Positions 22,598-34,521 of a stretch of DNA of 64,000 bases are shown one piece after another. Below the pieces are notes generated by a model. The model was not told the DNA's origin and made no database searches. It saw only the letters and a program-made list of their open reading frames with translations. A program made the position numbers and the translations under genes. Position 1 is the stretch's first letter, and each line of letters begins with the position of its first letter. This stretch comes from Ulva prolifera. Its lineage: Eukaryota > Chlorophyta > Ulvophyceae > Ulvales > Ulvaceae. The stretch spans positions 3,592,513 to 3,656,512 of the forward strand of contig CM041199.1 of the NCBI GenBank assembly GCA_023078555.1. Reading direction: 5' to 3'.

Positions 22598-24623
22598 AAC
22601 TCAGGCTCCTGGCCATGCCGAGATGCATTTGAATATCAGGCAAACACAGGCAGAGCATGTGCGCAGGCCGGCACATTCGATTAATCGGGTGCAAGGTGTC
22701 GCCCCTCCTGGCCCGCAGGCGCACCCAAGACTCCAACTTCCAAGTTCCCTGCGGCCAGCCCCAGTGCATGCGGTGCCTTCATCAACCCCACCACGGTCCG
22801 CCCGGGCAGCTGCCGTGCAGCGCTTCAGTGGCCTCCGATCGCGATCGGCAGGTCCTGGGCGGCGGCAGACCTCGCCGTTGTCGCACCCCGACCTCTCCCA
22901 ACGGCACGCCCAGAAGAACATCTGCCGGCCATCCACCCGCCGCCTAAGCACCCAGACGGGTGCATCTGAGGTATGCCTTGAGAGTGCCACGTAGGACAGC
23001 ATGTGTCTGGACTTCGACTGCAGTCTTCCGGAACAGCCCTCAGCTGTGTTCGACAGCAACGCCTGCATTACCTTGACAGCTGTGTACATCTCCACTCCTG
23101 GGAGCATTGGCCGCTAAACCCAGGAGCAAGCTCTGACCTGCAAGCCTTTGAATTCGGAGGGGCTGCCAAAACTCAACGGGCTGTGGCTCCACGGCGCTGT
23201 TGCGGTCTATGCCGCCTCCCATATCACGGACCCGTAGAGGAATCCTCATTACATTGTTTTCCATTCCGCTCTTCAAGCTGATCTTCGAAGCACTCCGTCC
23301 GCCCCCGTTGTGTTGGCACCCTCGCGAGACACCGCCCAGAGACGTCACGGACATCACTCATGAAGTGCATGCATGCAGGATGTACACTTTGCCGCTAACA
23401 CCGGCCACGCCGCAGCCACCCCCAGCGGCTCCCCGGTGACGCACGTCGCGTCCGCGGCCGCCACCGCACAGCCCCGCTCACACCCCCCCTCCGCCGCTGT
23501 TCCCGACCTCATCATCCCCCCTCCCAGTACCCAGTCCACCCTCGCCACTGACACTTGGCAGAACGGAGCCGAAGAGCCACTCAGCGCGCAAGCGAAGCAG
23601 GCTCCGCCGCAGCGACAGGCAAGACGAGTCCCTCGCTCGCCGCGGCCCTTCTGGACACTGTCGCCATCGGTCATCGCACGCCGCCTCTTCACCCGCTTCG
23701 ATTTCCTCCACCTCCACGCTGCCTCCGGAACGCTCCACCTCGTGTACGGCGTGCCGCGGTGCCTCTGGATCTTCTACTCGACCGCCATCCTCCACGAGAC
23801 GGTCCAACCCTGGGCCTGGGAGCTGCCCCTTGTAGTCGCGCTGTACATCCTGAAAGACCTGACGGCGGTGCCGCTCACCCTGACGCACCGCCGCGGAGCG
23901 ATGCGGAGCCTCTTCCTCGTCGCAGGGTTCCTCGAGGTGTCGAACTGGGCCATTGCGGTGTACCTCTGCCCGAAGTACACGCAACTCCCGGACATCCCAG
24001 ACGGCGCCGCGCGCACCATATTTGCCGTTGTAGCCACCGCTGCCGCCGCGTGCGCGGCCAACGCCGCGGCCACGACGGGTGGGGTTGTCGGCGACGCTCG
24101 CGGCTATGCTCGAGCGGCGGTCTCTTCCCCGGATGCTGCAGAATCGCGGCGGAGAGGTAGACGCGTTTCGCGGCGCCGCGGCGGCGTCGTCACTGCCAGC
24201 GCGACCGCGACCAGCCAGCGGGCGCAGCCATCCACGGTCTCCATCTACGACTCCCCTGTCACCCACATCTTCTACGCCGCGTGTCAGATCATCCCCGCGT
24301 ACCTGCTCTTCGTGCCGGCGTGGGGCATCGCGCTGGGAGGCGCCGACGCGCGGGCGTGGATGCTCGACGCCGTCCCCGATCTGCAGACGCTCACGTTCGA
24401 CGTCATCTCCGTGTCGAACCTCTTTGGCAGCATCGGCATCTTCGCGGGAACCCTGCAGGCGCGGCTGCTGATCTCCGTGTACACGACCCACGCCCTCCTC
24501 GCGCTGCAGCTCACGGCGCCGCTGCTGTTTGTGGTCGCGCAATGCATGACGTGCGACGCGCGGGCGTACGCGATGCTGTTCGCGCCGTACTTCCTGATCA
24601 CGCCGCTGCCGTGGGAGTTCTGA
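22575..24623 (+). CDS. Multi-pass membrane protein, unknown function
   Basis: Two exons are proposed. The first runs from about 22575 to 22970 and ends GAG|GTATGCC. The second is 23379-24623, after acceptor TGCATGCAG. Both are phase 0 (about 546 codons). The first exon encodes an Arg/Ser/Pro/Ala-rich, acid-poor leader (SARAAAVQRFSGLRSRSAG...) that could be an organelle transit peptide; its start is uncertain. The second begins with a low-complexity Ala/Pro/Ser stretch. It then carries about six or seven hydrophobic segments, including VVALYILKDLTAVPLTL, SLFLVAGFLEVSNWAIAVYL, IFYAACQIIPAYLLFVPAW, FGSIGIFAGTL and ALLALQLTAPLLFVVAQC. It ends APYFLITPLPWEF. A basic Arg/Ser loop lies mid-protein. 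I do not recognise the family; a plastid or mitochondrial inner-membrane protein is an inference. The second exon is much better supported than the first. Confidence 0.65.
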
Positions 24624-26585
24624 TGCCGAGATCTCGAGGGGCCACGCCGTGAGCTGGGGCTGCCACCCTTGCGCGTCTCCTGGCTACCCTGAGAGCAACC
24701 CTGGCAGGCAACGATTCACACCGTAAGCAGGGGCCATGCATGCCGCCCATGCGCTCTGGGAGTGAGCTGTGGGATGTCTGATGTGGTGGGAGGCCCACCG
24801 CCCTCGCCTGGACGGAGTGCATGATCTCTCTCCCGGCAGAGAGGTAGAACTAAGCCTAGAGCTTGGGAATATGGGCACACAGCGGCACATGAGCGCGGCG
24901 ATGGGGGCGCAGCCGCTGGACGAGCCCCGCTGCAACGCGCTGGCGCCCGACGACTGCGCCGAACGGGTTGGGAGTGCATGCTGCTCAGCTGAGGGCGATT
25001 CGGTGCGTAAGGACAGGCTTCCCATGGGGACATGTAAGTTTCGGTAGCTATGTAAGAGACGTACAATGCTACTTCGCGTTGATATGTGAGTGTAGATAGT
25101 GCTGTGCTGCTGCAGTTGGGCTTCAAGGCTGCCTCTCTTGCAAGTGTTGAAGCAGTCGTGACGCGTCATGCCGTGATGCATGCTTGTCGTCTGGGCCTGT
25201 GGAGTCATGTGGTATCTGGTACTATGGTGTTGCGGACACAATTGTGACACTCCTTACCCATAGCTACACGTACGTTCATGGACCCAAAACCGCCTCCACT
25301 TTCAAAACCGTGTCAATGACCACATGCCTGCCGCAACGATCCATGCTGCCACTGATTCAACAATGGAAATGTTCACGCAATGACCCGGCAGCAAGGACGC
25401 CCAGATGCCAGACAGGGCAAGCTCCTGTTGATACGTGATTTCAGCACATGTCACGGTGGGAACACGCAAAAGCAGAGAGAACGCTCGGGAGGCACACAGC
25501 GGCATCCGGAAATATGGGGAAACACACATTCTGTTACATGCAACACGATGGCAAGGCCGCAACACAGACACTGACCACAATCTCTCGATTCACCAACGAT
25601 ATCTGAACCCCCCAGCCCCCATCCAAGCATCCCCGCCCTGCCCTGACAGTTCAGTAACAGTCAAGCCGGGTTCCCAGCGACACCCCGCAGTTTCACCCGG
25701 GCAAGCAGCACACTGCAGCGGTGCCGTCGGCGTTGCCCTCGGGCGGCAGCATACGGCCGTGCTGCATCGGTGGCATGGCACAACTTGCGCACGCCATCCT
25801 CCACACAACTTCTCGGTCAACATGCGCGCGGTGGAGGATCTGCGCATACCGCACACCCCGCAGCAGGGATGCTGTTTACATCCCTACCGCTCCACCGGTC
25901 ATGGTGCACACAGCCATAATGCATAATGATGGGCTCATGATTCGATTGCGCATGGGCGCGGAACAATGCTGGCATGCATGCTACGGACTCACACGGACAT
26001 GTCCCCTGATCCCTGAGAATCGCCCTTACGCTCAAAGTCGCTCTCAACGCGGTGGCCATGGCGGTTGTGCTGGCGAGAGGGATCTTGCATGCTTCCCTCC
26101 GGATGGCGTAATGGATTTGCAGCCATTTGTGCCTCTGCCCCCGCCCCTCCCCCTGGCCTGGGAGCCCGCCGCCCGCAGCATGCAGCACGCCCTCATAACT
26201 GCTGACCCTCAGACATCAGTCTAGAGATCCAGGCATGACCGCTTGACCCGGCACTGTGGAGCCGTAGCCGCATCGCTCTCATATACCATCGTCGAGCAGG
26301 GTTGCTGCTGCTGCCACTGCCGCTGCCACTGCCGCTGCCGCTGCCGCTGCCGCTGCCTGAAGATGCGCACATGCGCCCCCGGCCCCCTTGACAGTGGGGC
26401 TGCGAGCCCTTGCAGGCCGGGCTTGGGGTATCACAGCCAGCAGTCGGCTGGCACATCAAAATCACCTCTCATATCTCATCTTCGGTGGCACGCTCTCATC
26501 TATCCGGGAGCCTCGCCCAGCTCGGCGTCCGCTGCATCGCGGAACCGATGTGCAAGCATGCATGCATGTGCATGCGCAGCATGCA
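24624..26585. other. Intergenic, with a CTGCCG microsatellite
   Basis: Lies between the membrane-protein gene (+) and the 3' end of the coiled-coil gene (-), so it holds two convergent 3' ends. An imperfect CTGCCG/CTGCCA repeat runs at about 26301-26357. No coding exon is recognised. Confidence 0.5.
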
Positions 26586-29500
26586 TTACTCGAGGGAGTT
26601 CATGAGGGGCCCGAGGACGACGCGCAGGATGGGCGTCGTGCCGACGTCGTCGCCGCAGACGAGGCGGTACAGCTTGTCGAGGCGCCGCGCGTCCACAGGG
26701 GACATCACGCCGCGCAGCTGCTCCGTCGCCTCGAGGGCGGCGGCGTGGCCCATCGCGAGGGGCAGCGCGACCGGCAGCGCGCTGAGGAGGTGGTGCAGCG
26801 CCTGCGCAGCTCTCACAGACATGTTAAAATGCAGCCCATTTCACACAACACAGAAGAGGGGATGGGGTAACGCAAACGGACTCAACACATCTCAAGTCGA
26901 TTTGATGCACATAATCACGTCATCACAGCTGCGGGTTACGATTGAATACATGTATCTTGCTGTATGTGGGGGCCAGGAGCGCTTGGCTGGAACCCGGAAA
27001 GATGCCCGGGAGGGCGGCACGCCGTGTGTCTTGAGGTGCACACGCACGGACACAGAGCTGGGCTCGGGAGAGCCTCGTGCTCTGAAGAGATGGGTGCGTG
27101 GGTGCATCACACGGCTGTATCTGCAGGGACATCACACGGCTGATCAATTGGCCCACTTGCCGGCCTCGCTCAGCTCCGCGCGTCCTAGCAGTCAGTGCAG
27201 GAAACACACGGCAAACACGCATCTGCGCCACATCACACGGGGAAGCAGATCTAGGCCGAGCAAAACGACGAGAACAACTGCAGCATATGGGCGCGAAGGT
27301 GGGAGGGGGGCGCCTCGGCGCGCCCCAGCGTGCGCAGCACCCCCAGCATGCGCAGCGCGCACCTTGAGGTCGGCCTCGGCGCGGTCGAGGCTGTCGCGGT
27401 CTTCGGTCGACATCGTCTGCCGCAGCGAGGCGAGCGCGTTGAGGAGGCAGGTGCGGATCGCGCGGCACAGCATCTTCACCGCGAACTCCGACGCGCTCGC
27501 GCTGCGCAGGTCGATCGCGGCGGCGAGCGCGACCAGCAGCGCCCGCGCCTCCACGCTGCGCTGCAGGGGGTTCTCCGGGAGGAACTGCAGCACACAGCAT
27601 GGCGTGGTACGAGAACCAAACCGGGGAGGCAGGTTTTACCGACGGGTCAATGTACAAGACCACCATCGCCAGTAGTGCGGCAGCATGGCATGAAATGATC
27701 ACGGACACACCATGCCCCAGTCCATGTCATGCACAGTACGGCAGCACACAGCCCCGGCCCCGGACTGCGGATACATGCATGCATACACGGCACAGCATGG
27801 TATGGGCACCATGGGGCCTACACGCGCTTGATGTGCGCTGACCACATCAGCTTGACATGTGCTCGCGCCTGGTACGGCTGCTGTACGCACGAGGAGCCGG
27901 CGCTGCAGGCGGCGTGTGCGGTTCGTGCGGTTCATGCACGCAGGAACTCGCCACACCTCTACGCAGCGCAGCGTGGTGTCACGCGCCGCAGGCGTAGCGA
28001 CTTCAGGAAAGACACGTTGGCATCGATGTGGAGCACACATGGTAGTGGTGGCATACACAGCTGATGAAATATACCACCACCAGAGGCAGCACAGCCACCA
28101 CACTACACTGGTGCACACATGGTAGTGGTGGCATACACAGCTGATGAAGTGTACCACCACCAGAGGCAGCACAGCCACCACCAGAGGCAGCACAGCCACC
28201 ACACTACACTGGTGCACACTTGCACCTCAGCCACACTTGCAGCATGTCATCACATGTCAGTCTACTTACCCAGCACCGCACTGCCCGCGAGCACCGAAAC
28301 ACCCTCCCCCTCAGAGCGTGTGCCCTGAAGCGGCACAGTTTGTGTGGAGTCTGTAGATAGAGCATTGGGAACTGCTTGTGACCGTGAATACTCTCAGTTG
28401 AACGGGACTGCTGAAGATGACCCACCTTGTCTGCAACCAAGACATCGTACGGCGTAGCAGAGAGGAGGGGGCCCGGACCTTGGAGGCGCCAGAGAGGAGG
28501 TCCTCGATCGTGAGCTGCAGCGCGGCGCCGAAGATGGCGAGCTTGATGTTGTCGGACAGCTGCCCCGAGCCGTCGGCGCGTGAGACGCCCCAGAAGATGC
28601 CGCTGTCGTGCTGCGACGGCGGCCGCAGCGTGGCGGTGATGAGGGACAGCAGCTTGCCGGACGTCGGGTCCTCGCCGCGGATGCGCGCGTTCGTCACCGC
28701 CACCAGCGCCCGCGCGGCATCTGCAGCATAACACCACACTGTGTGCTGCGATGCGCAAAGCTCCACACATTCCTGATGCCATTCAAGATGGCGGATGTTT
28801 TGTGCTAGAAAATGATCTGTCTCCACGTCGCATCGCTCACAGGAGGGCTCAGAGGCTCTGACGTAACGAGGCAACGCACACTGGAGCGCACCGCCCAGTG
28901 TCAAGTCCAGACACCCCCCAGGACTACACATGCATGCTGCGGTGTGGTGTCTGCGCAGATGCACACCCTGATAAGCACCTTGATCTGATGAGCACCCTGA
29001 CGTGGCCAAAATGCAAAAATAATCAAAGCAAAAAACAGAACAAACATTTACCCCCCCCCCCCCCCCCCCCCCCCCTTGCCTCATCCAGGAGCAACCGCAG
29101 CCAGCATGCATGCAGGCAGGAGGCACACCAGGGTACTGCGGCGTGAACGTGTCGTGCAGCTCCGCGAGCGCGCCCTCCATCAGCGAGTTCTGGCCCATCG
29201 TGACCCACTCCGCGACGGTCACGCGCGACCCGCGCTCCTGCGCGTGCGCCTCGCGCCGCGCCTCCTCCGCCTGCTGTGCTGCGGCCGCCTCGGCCTCGCG
29301 CTCGCGCACCGCGGCCGCGGCGTCGGAGGCGGAGGGCACCGCGTCGAGTTCGAGGGAGCCGAGGGGCGCGGGGGGGGACGCGCGCAGCGACTTCTCGAGC
29401 TGCCGGCGCTCGAGCTCAAGGAACTGGTCGTCGAGGCGCCGGTCGCCCTCCCTCAGCAGCTCCCTACACCGCAGCGCCCGTGTTTTGCACTTGAAGTGAC

Positions 29501-32500
29501 CATGGCTATGAACATGGCATGCATGGTGATGAGGGCAAGGGGATGACCCCAATCTTGTGGCCGGGGCATGTGCTTCTGGATCAAACGAGGGCTGTGAATG
29601 CATGCTACGCAGCAGGCACAGCAGGCACAGCAGGCCCAGCAGGCGGGTACCCTGCGCGGGAGCCCCAGTCTGCGGGACGATGCAGTTCTCTGCAAGGAGA
29701 GGGCACGTGTGTGCATACTCCGCACGCCAAAGCGGATAGGACGCCACCGTGCAGGCACTTCTGTAAATGGATTGATGCAGCGGTGTGGGCCTCAAGATTA
29801 GCATGTTGGTCATCACGTGCTGTCATGAGGTTGTTGTGTTTGAGAAGAACGGTTGTCATCACTGGCCCACACCGTCGTGCAAAGCGGCTGGCAGAGGACC
29901 CCAGAACGCGCCGATGTATCAGTGCGGGGATGCCGCGTGCGCGTGCAGCAGCGTTGGGACGTTGGGCCCGACCATATGTAACAATTCCGAATATTCAGGT
30001 ATAATGTCTGGGTGGCAGCCCTGGGAATGCTGCAAAGCGACCCGACGCTGGCGTGCAGCATGCCCGCTTGCCTGTAGTACCACAAACAGAGGTCTTTGGG
30101 GATTCAAGCCTAAGCGTTCGCCGCTAGTGAGTCCCAGGAGAGAAGCTGAGTCTCCTTGGGAGCTGCACACTGTCCTCTCAACACCCGTTCAAAGCGGGCA
30201 AAACACGCAGGCCTAGGGGCAGCAGGAAGCGCACTCGACGGTCGGGACGTAGTCCGACATCCGCGCCATCTGCTCGGGCTCGGGCTCGCGTTGCCGGAAG
30301 CTGAGCTCGTTGAACTGCGGCCGCTGCGCCTCGTCTGCCGGCGACGACGGCACCGCGGCATCGCGGTTTGCGAACCAGGGGTCGCGGCCGGGGCTGGCGG
30401 ACGGGGGTGGCGTGGGGGTCTCGTTGACGACGCCCGTACGCTCAAACGTCGGTTTCCCGTCCTTGCCGATCCTGCACGCCGGCATAATCACTTCTTAAAG
30501 TATGGCGCCTTCATTTACAGGTTACGCCTGAACCTCACGGACTAAGGGATTCGCCACGCAGGTGTTTCGGCGGGCGGGCAGGTGTATCGCCAGCGGATCG
30601 CACAGTCACCTCGGGCAATGCTCACGTGAAGCAGCACGGTCTGGCAGGGCACAAGGCCGCCAGGCCGTGGGCAAAGATGCAGCAGCGGCACGGGATGTCT
30701 AGTCCCGCGATTCACACGCACAGGGGCAAAGCCTCGGCTCCGTGTGCACCTGGGAACTGTGGACGCACAACTGCTGCATCCACTGCGGGAGCGCCGACGC
30801 ATCGCAGTTGCAAACATGCATTGCGCAGTTGCTGCAGAGGTAGCAGAGGGCGAACAGGGAGGGCAAAGTGCGGGGGGAGGGGGGGGGGGGGGGGGGGGGG
30901 GGGGAGGAGCCGCACGTGAGGCGCACGCCGGCGTCGTCGTCGCGGAACTCCTTACCACTGTCAATCTCGGAGGCGAGCAGCCCGTGGCGCTTCGTGGTGA
31001 TGCTGTCGGCGAGCTTCTGCTCCAGCGCGACCAGCGCCCGCACCTTGGCGCGCGCCTGCTCCACCTGCTGCTCCACGTCCTGCTTCTCCTGCACCCCGCC
31101 CCCGTGCGTGAATGTGTGACACCTCCATGTGAAGAGCAACGGCGGGGAGGGGGTGCCGGGGTGTGCATGAGCGGCCGCCCACTCTCGATGACGGGCGGCT
31201 GGTGCATGCATGCATGTGTGTGCCGCCGTGTGCGCGAGGACTCATCGCCAGCTGCCACGGGGCGTAGCACACGCTCACCGGCACCCATTGAGCAGTCAGC
31301 GAGCGTGGGTGAAAGAGGCCAGATCACACGAGACTACAGGGAGAGCGGCGCCATGGAGCACGCACCGGTGACGTCGGGATTGGATAGGGGTCGCACACCC
31401 ACCAGGAGAGATCGATTTCCATGAGCTTACTCCACTGCGTGGCAGAACAACAAGACACACGGCATAGCTTGACAGTGACACGCTGAGGGAAGCGGCCCGG
31501 GTCCAGCCCCCACCCGACACAGGCGACCGCACACCGTTTGTCAAAGCCGTGCGCAGGCGCTGCATGTGAGGCGGCGCGTGGTTGCGCCTGTGCAGGCCAT
31601 GGCTGCCCGTTCCACAGGGGCACGTGCTCGAGTGCCAGGCTGAGCGGGTGACTGAGACCGTAAGCGCTGTGGTCAGCAATGGGCGCTTGGGTGTGGAGGC
31701 TGGGAGAAGGGGAGGGGGTGAGGTGGCGGACCAGTGTTGGGTCATCGGGCCCAATCGCATAGAAAAAATCCGAATATCTAGGTCTAATTTTTGGGTGGCA
31801 GCCCTGAAAATGCTGCAAAGCGACACGACACTGAGGCGCACCATCATGATGTCACGAGCGCGGTCGCCGGCGTCAGCGTTGAGGCACTTGATGGCCAGCT
31901 TCTCGAGCCCGAGAATCACCTGCTGCAGCTCCCCGATCTTCTCCATTACAGTGCGGGCTGCAGGCACTCAGGGTTGTGAGTTGCGGGGGTGTGAGGTCAC
32001 TGCGGGCATGGGGGCACCGCGAGTGTGCGTGTGGCGGGGCAGGGAACCAGGAGCTTGGCTGATGACCTGACGGCAACAAGCCACAGATTGCAGGAGTACC
32101 GCATGTCACAGTTGCACTGTTCCTGAGACACCTGGCACAGTCTGCTCGAACATGTTGTCGCTGTAGGCCAGTTGGCGGGGAGGTCTACAGAAAGGGATCA
32201 AGCACCTAATGGACTGCAGTGGCATGTGCTGGAATTTGGTCCAACCTTTAATGAGGTTCGAGGCGAGTCGCGACACACAGGCGTCAACTTTGAGGCGAGT
32301 CGCTTTTGCTGTTAGCTAGTGGTCAGGCAAACCTGTTCTTTGATATTGTCCGTCTGGTCGGATGGGATTCTAGAAACCCAAACTCATCTGCAGGATGGAC
32401 CGTACAAAGAGAGCTGGCTCCATTGCGGGCAACCATATCATACACCGTAGACTGATATAGACAGTAGGTGGGTGTCTGCTTATTTCTTGCAAGGCACACC

Positions 32501-32614
32501 TTGAGACTCGGCATCTGCAGCTTCTTGCTGGAGTGATGCTATCTCAGCCTTCAGCACTTCTGCTTGCCGACCTGCAGCTTCTACGTATGCCTGAGATTCA
32601 CCTCTTAGATCTGA
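26586..32614 (-). CDS. Large helical/coiled-coil protein, family not recognised
   Basis: Eight exons join in matching phase: 32500-32614, 31842-31957, 30916-31088, 30235-30471, 29129-29463, 28479-28720, 27363-27584 and 26586-26801, ending in TAA (551 codons in these exons; the 5' end is missing). Donors are G|GTGTGCC, GTGCGCC, GTGCGGC, GTGCGCT, GTGTGCC, GTCCGGG and GTGCGCG. The N-terminal part is coiled coil (VMEKIGELQQVILGLEKLA; EKQDVEQQVEQARAKVRALV). A Pro/Ser-rich linker with IGKDGKPTFERTGVV follows, then an Ala/Glu/Arg-rich helix, then an all-helical C-terminal region (VTVAEWVTMGQNSLMEGALA; LSDNIKLAIFGAALQLTIED). A cytoskeletal or ciliary role would be a guess. A further 5' exon may lie at about 33010-33075 (NELRDRYRYKSGEGKA), but its splicing is uncertain. 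Two introns carry copies of the 102-bp MITE. Confidence 0.78.
28033..28218. repeat. Intronic tandem repeat, 80-bp period
   Basis: Two units start GCACACATGGTAGTGG at 28033 and 28113. The second contains an extra internal copy of a CACCACCAGAGGCAGCACAG segment. It lies in the intron 27585-28478 of the coiled-coil gene. Confidence 0.9.
29051..29075. repeat. Poly-C run, 25 bases
   Basis: Lies inside the intron 28721-29128 of the minus-strand coiled-coil gene, so the transcript carries a G run here. Confidence 0.85.
29949..30050 (+). mobile_element. 102-bp hAT-type MITE, copy c
   Basis: Ends are CAGCGTTGGG and CCCGACGCTG, with matched changes in both termini. A perfect 8-bp target duplication GCGTGCAG lies at 29941-29948 and 30051-30058. 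It sits within the intron 29464-30234 of the coiled-coil gene. Confidence 0.92.
30879..30904. repeat. Poly-G run, 26 bases (poly-C in the transcript)
   Basis: On the coding (minus) strand this is a C run starting 11 bases past the donor GTGCGGC at 30914-30915 of the coiled-coil gene. It is placed much like the C run in the oxygenase intron. Confidence 0.85.
31732..31833 (+). mobile_element. 102-bp hAT-type MITE, copy d, abutting an exon
   Basis: Ends are CAGTGTTGGGTC and CGACACGACACTG. The target duplication is TGGCGGAC (31724-31731) versus AGGCGCAC (31834-31841), two mismatches over 8 bp. On the minus strand the second duplication reads GTGCGCCT. It is exactly the first eight bases of the intron following exon 31842-31957. 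Confidence 0.88.
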
Positions 32615-34521
32615 CTGGTATGAAGAGCGATGCAGTAGAACTGGCGTCGTTTCGGTGTTTGGTCAGAGGCGTAGGCTTGGCCGTTTCTTGACGCGGCACG
32701 CTGTGAGCACTGCTGTGCAGCGCCATACACAGGTACCCTCGAGGAGGCCCAACACGTCCCATGGCGATACAAGCTGTGCAAGCTGAGCGTCAAGTAGCGG
32801 GAACGCGATCAGGGCGTGCGACATAGATATGAGCAATTCGAAGCTTCGGTCACCAGTACGTTGGAGCAGAATCAGAGAGTAGGCCACCCATCCACTGAGA
32901 TCGCGGGCAAAGCTATCATGAAGATGCTACTTGACATACACTGATGTACCTACCCACGATCGGTGAGGACGCACCGCTTGCGCACGGGACGACGCGTGTC
33001 CTGGTTACGAGAAACCGGCCTTGCCTTCGCCGCTCTTGTAGCGGTAGCGGTCGCGGAGCTCGTTGAGGCTTGACGAACGTTGGCAGCATTGTGCTGTGTA
33101 CGTGCAAACAGGGTATGCGTGACAAAATATGCTTGATCACAGAATGTACAGCATCTCACGCCAAGACAAACGTAAATGGATCACACGATACACAGACTGC
33201 GTATATCAATTAGGATGAATCATTAGACCGGGCTCGCAATATATGACTCTAGCCTGACGGCGCCTGTACTGCACGCACGCGTGTGGTTGGAAACATCTGC
33301 TGACCCAATATCGGTTTTGCCACACCTCAGCCACTCAGCGCGTGGTCGCGGCACGACAGTTCCGCAATGCAGCTCGATATGCCCTGAATAAGAACAGAGC
33401 AACACGTGAACGCAACCAGTGTCTTTTGTGTAGATGTGAAAGAGCTGTGTTACAAGAGCCAATTGTTCTATCGCCATCTTTGTAGATGCTATTGCGACAC
33501 CGAGAACAAAAGCGCCCCCATCTCGCCTCAAGCATCTGGATTCCTGCACGAGCAGACAGCTGTGTTATACTTGCGTTGTCAAGACCTAGTCTGAGGCCGC
33601 GGCGCCTTCAAAAGCATGACACAGAATCAACTCATGATCAATAAATGTACCGACACGTCCCATCTGACACTCGGAGCCGCTCCAAGCACAAGCTACAACA
33701 ACATCTAGCAAGTACATCCCTCCGCAAGCCCACAAGCACTTCGCAGGAGGTCCCGCGCAAGCTCATCAAGCACTGTGATGCCCCAATCAAGACGACATCC
33801 ACCTGGTCTGGCACATTCAACCCTACGACCACCTCAAAAACACTCACCAGCGGCGACAACATGTTTGAAGTCCTGACGAATCAGCGACGTGGGTACACCA
33901 TCCAGGGACGAGCTGCTAGTCAACCCTACAGGAACACCCCTGACACGACCCAACCATCCGCCACACACAGAGAGCAAGCATGTACAGCTGACATGCAGAT
34001 CCCCAAGTATCAGAAAGCTGGGTCCCTCAGACGGACCACTCAGTTTGCAAGCACTCACATGCTCTGCCCATAGCTTGTACAGTAGATCCACACCATGCTG
34101 ACAAGCCACTCGACAATTACCATAATAACCTGACCAACAATCCGACCCGCATGGCCACCCACACACGCAGCACATCGGTTCATAGCGGCCCTGAACTCTC
34201 ATTATCACCTGAGACACGCCCATGTCTGATGACACCAATCAGCCACTCTCTCCACTGGGCCGGTCAGATCAAGCCTGTCAGGTTCCACACAAACCTTGCT
34301 GTGTGCAGCCAGCACAAGCATCAGCTCTGTCAATTGCACCAGCTGCACCACCGGACCGGAAGTCCCCTCCCACACGGGCTGAAACCTGAAGGTCAAGTAC
34401 AAGCAGAAGTGGAACAAGGCACCAAAACGCCACGGTCGAGTCGACGGCGATGAGGTAGCTGACTTCAGGGCTGCGTTCAGGTGCGGGATGTGGGTGGCGC
34501 ACCAGTGCGGTGCGGCGGTGC
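32615..34521. other. Uncertain region; possible 5' exons of the coiled-coil gene
   Basis: Minus-strand stretches that look protein-like are 32730-32890 (ALIAFPLLDAQLAQLVSPWD) and 33010-33075 (NELRDRYRYKSGEGKA). They could be further 5' exons, but phases and donors do not settle it. A 142-codon Ser/Thr/Lys-rich plus-strand frame at 33645-34073 has no recognisable motif. Confidence 0.3.

Noticed and set aside
23478-24542. 354-codon minus-strand frame
   Set aside because: Antisense shadow of the membrane-protein exon, composed of Arg/Gly/Asp repeats with no motif.
28033-28218. Repeat array considered as CRISPR
   Set aside because: Only two 80-bp units with no spacer pattern, inside an intron of a eukaryotic gene; it is a plain tandem duplication.
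30217-30240. In-frame stop after CASCCP as the C-terminus of a separate coiled-coil gene
   Set aside because: A GTGCG donor lies before it (GA|GTGCGC at 30233-30234) and joins in phase 2 to the exon starting at 29463, so the stop is intronic and the two halves are one gene.
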